From: Bradyrhizobium australiense
GTDB taxonomy: Bacteria > Pseudomonadota > Alphaproteobacteria > Rhizobiales > Xanthobacteraceae
Length of the DNA stretch: 64,000 nucleotides
Assembly (NCBI RefSeq): GCF_013114825.1
Contig: NZ_JAAVLX010000007.1
Coordinates: 248,001-312,000 of the forward strand
Reading direction: 5' to 3'
Part shown: piece after piece, positions 62,306-64,000 of the stretch
Position numbering within the stretch: position 1 is the stretch's first letter
Layout: every line of letters begins with the position of its first letter
Translations under genes and position numbers: made by a program
Notes under the pieces: generated by a model
Told to the model about the DNA's origin: nothing
The model's database searches: none
What the model saw: only the letters and a program-made list of their open reading frames with translations

Positions 62306-62626
62306 AGCCGAGACCTGTGCTGAGCGCCCCACCGGCTACAGAAAACGACATTTTTTGCGCCTCGGCTACTCTTCTGCCGTTACTGCCTTGCAGGCGAAAC
62401 TGCCAGTATCATCGGATCGTCAAAGCCCGCGTCCGCATCTGGCCCAAGCCCGACATGCCGGCAGGCTGTGCCAATGTCTGCTTCCGAGGGAAAGGTGGAA
62501 TCGCAACCCCTGCATCAGTGCAGCCGATTTATGAGAGTACACGTCGCAGTTCCGGGTGGTTCGCGGCGGTGACTTGCCGTCATAAAACCGTTATCTCTTT
62601 GGCCTGCATCGCTTAAGGCATCCTCG
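62306..62626. other. Non-coding spacer
   Basis: About 320 bases without a supported gene; the MCE-protein promoter should be here. Confidence 0.35.
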
Positions 62627-63442
62627 ATGAAAGTTCGCGCCAGCAATCTGATGATCGGCATCCTGACCCTGGCCCTGATTGCCGGCTCGCTCAGTGCGTG
62701 GCTCGGCTATCAGAAGCTCGCCGGCATTAACCAGCAGGTGCCGTTTCGGGTGATTTTCGAAGGCTCGGCCTCAGGCCTGCGCCAGGGTGGCAGCGTGAAT
62801 TTCGCCGGCATCCGCATCGGCGAAGTGGTGTCGCTGAAGCTCGACCATCCGCGCCGCGTGGTCGCGCTCGCCATGATCGACGGCAACACGCCGGTGAAGA
62901 GCGACACGCAAGTCGGTCTCGAGTTTCAGGGGCTGACGGGAATCGCGGCGATCTCGTTCACCGGCGGCTCGGATGAAGCGCCGCCACCGCGAAAGGGCGC
63001 TGACGGCATTCCCGAGCTCACCGCCGATCCGGAAGGCACCCTCAACACCCAGGAAAAAATCCGCGTTGCGCTGCGCAACGTCGATCGCGTGATCGCCGAC
63101 AACGAGGTGGCGATCAAGGATACCTTGCGGAACTTCGAGACGTTCACCGCCTCGCTCTCCGGCAATGGCGAGAAGATTACTTCCATTATCGCAACCGCCG
63201 AATCCGGCGTCAGCGCGGTCGACGGCGCCATGGACAAGACCAAGGATTTGCTCGGCAGCCTCGCCAGCGACAAGTACGGCGGCGAACTGCTGCCGACCGT
63301 GATTTCGCTGCGCGAGCTGATCGAAAGTTTCGACAAGAAATCCGGGCGGGTGATCGCCGAGACGCGAAAAATGCTCGACGATGTCAGCGAGTCCGTCAAC
63401 AAGGCGGGCCAGAAATTTGGCGGACCGCCTCCCCGGCGCTAG
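62627..63442 (+). CDS. MCE-family (MlaD-like) lipid transport protein
   Basis: A 271-residue single-pass protein: N-terminal helix (about 8-28, LMIGILTLALIAGSLSAWLG), one MCE domain (about 38-118; FRVIFEGSASGLRQGGSVNFAGIRIGEVVSLKL, LEFQGLTGIAAISFTGG) and a long C-terminal helical region (about 135-255). MCE proteins form periplasmic hexamers that move lipids between membranes with an MlaE permease and MlaF ATPase. Neither is adjacent: upstream is a redoxin gene and downstream a dehydrogenase. Any partner genes lie elsewhere. Confidence 0.86.
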   Translation: MKVRASNLMIGILTLALIAGSLSAWLGYQKLAGINQQVPFRVIFEGSASGLRQGGSVNFAGIRIGEVVSLKLDHPRRVVALAMIDGNTPVKSDTQVGLEFQGLTGIAAISFTGGSDEAPPPRKGADGIPELTADPEGTLNTQEKIRVALRNVDRVIADNEVAIKDTLRNFETFTASLSGNGEKITSIIATAESGVSAVDGAMDKTKDLLGSLASDKYGGELLPTVISLRELIESFDKKSGRVIAETRKMLDDVSESVNKAGQKFGGPPPRR

Positions 63443-63483
63443 GCTGCTTCCCGCATAACAATCGAAAAGATGGAACGCCCGAC

Positions 63484-64000
63484 GTGCTCGACAAATCCGC
63501 AAGCTTGACCGCGCCGCCTCCGACCGTGACCCGCACTGAGAGCGCGGTGCCGCGGGCGCTACAGAAATATCTCTCGCTCGACGATTTCGAGCCGGTGGCG
63601 CGGCGGCGGATTCCGAAATTTCTCTACGGCTATATTTCCGGCGGCGCCGAGACCGACGCCGCGCTGCGCGACAACCGCAAGGCCTTCGACGAATACGGTT
63701 TTGTGCCGCGCGTGCTCAACGACGTCTCCGGCCGTGACCAGAGCACGACGCTGTTTGGCAAGACCTACGCCGCGCCGTTCGGCATTCCGCCGATGGGTTC
63801 TTCCGCGCTGTGCGCTTATCGCGGCGACATCGTGCTGACGCAGGCGGCGAAAGCCGAGAACGTGCCGATGATCTTAAGCGCCTCCTCGCTGATCACGCTG
63901 GAGGAGGTGCGCGCCGCCAATCAGACGGCGTAGTACCAGGCCTATCTCGCGGGCTTGCCGGAGCGGATCGAACCGCTGATCGATCGCGTCGCGGCGGCCG
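63484..64000 (+). pseudogene. FMN-dependent alpha-hydroxyacid dehydrogenase, in-frame stop, cut by window end
   Basis: N-terminal part of an LldD/glycolate oxidase-like enzyme (GTG start). It has SLDDFEPVARRRIPKFLYGYISGGAETDAALRDNR, the substrate-side GFVPRVLNDVSGRDQ and AAPFGIPPMGSSALCAYRGD. At 63931 a TAG replaces the Trp codon (TGG) expected before YQAYLAGLPERIEPLIDRV, and the same frame continues conserved to the window end. A single G-to-A change, real or an error, would truncate the protein at 149 residues. 41 bases after the MCE gene. Confidence 0.7.

Noticed and set aside
1..64000. CRISPR array, rRNA operon or complete insertion sequence
   Set aside because: No regularly spaced direct repeats, rRNA-like sequence or intact transposase frame were found on reading.

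Overview
The window is high-GC alphaproteobacterial chromosome, most probably Bradyrhizobium or a close relative (Nitrobacteraceae). This rests on several things. The flagellar block encodes SciP and FlbD with a FliF/FliG/FliH/FliN set. PmtA and MnmA have rhizobial-type sequences. The small-protein families (BA14K, DUF1236, DUF3309, DUF4112, DUF2336, HGGxPG) are common in that genus, and the spacers carry the palindromic repeats (GTCATTGCG..., GTCATTCCGGGG..., CCGTAGGGCGGGC...) seen throughout Bradyrhizobium genomes. This is recognition by eye; no database search was run.

Layout. 0-4.2 kb (minus strand): a caa3-type terminal oxidase operon, lipoprotein cytochrome c > subunit II fused to cytochrome c > subunit I > subunit III, with 4-base overlaps throughout. 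4.5-5.0 kb: a GreA-like factor missing one of the two catalytic acidic residues. 5.6-8.4 kb: EmrA/EmrB-type drug efflux pair. 8.7-14 kb: small HGGxPG protein, VOC protein, GNAT protein, acyl-CoA-dehydrogenase-like flavoprotein and a divergent winged-helix/TPR regulator, then tRNA-Met(CAU). 14.3-16.6 kb: mnmA, pmtA and a secreted proline-rich protein.

16.9-25.0 kb is a flagellar block (fliK, flgD, sciP, fliF, fliG, fliH, fliN, flbD). A GG-N10-GC sigma-54 promoter precedes fliK, and CtrA-like boxes precede sciP and fliF. So this short segment holds the CtrA-antagonist SciP, the sigma-54 activator FlbD and likely target promoters of both circuits. 25.1-32.2 kb is a sulfonate-utilisation operon (two ssuA copies, ssuD, ssuC, ssuB, a flavin reductase) followed by an LLM flavin oxidoreductase gene. 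32.3-37.7 kb holds a RecD/Dda-like helicase, an AT-richer unknown gene, msrA/msrB and small proteins. 37.8-38.6 kb is almost all interspersed repeats.

38.6-45 kb is a run of small membrane, secreted and zinc-ribbon proteins beside a NarL-type two-component pair. Four copies of a CRGG-N5-CCTG palindrome lie in front of genes here, including the kinase gene, and look like one local regulon. 45.4-47.7 kb has a TreT-like trehalose synthase and a second GT4 glycosyltransferase. 47.8-55.5 kb has a DUF2336 protein, a proline-rich membrane protein, purA, ybaK and an EamA permease. 55.5-62.3 kb is more accessory-looking: a MITE-like element with perfect 16-bp terminal repeats plus an inverted partial copy, genes of unknown function, an MBL-fold enzyme, a GFA protein, a broken hydrolase, a DUF1236 gene with a perfect EcfG-type (GGAAC-N16-CGTT) promoter, and a redoxin. 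The end has an orphan MCE (MlaD-like) protein and the start of an FMN-dependent alpha-hydroxyacid dehydrogenase gene with an in-frame stop.

A notable global feature is that at least five genes are broken by what looks like a single-base indel, and one by a nonsense codon. Most of the indels lie in or beside homopolymers or GC-rich runs. This may reflect sequencing or assembly error as easily as true gene decay, and it affects how the sulfonate operon in particular should be read.
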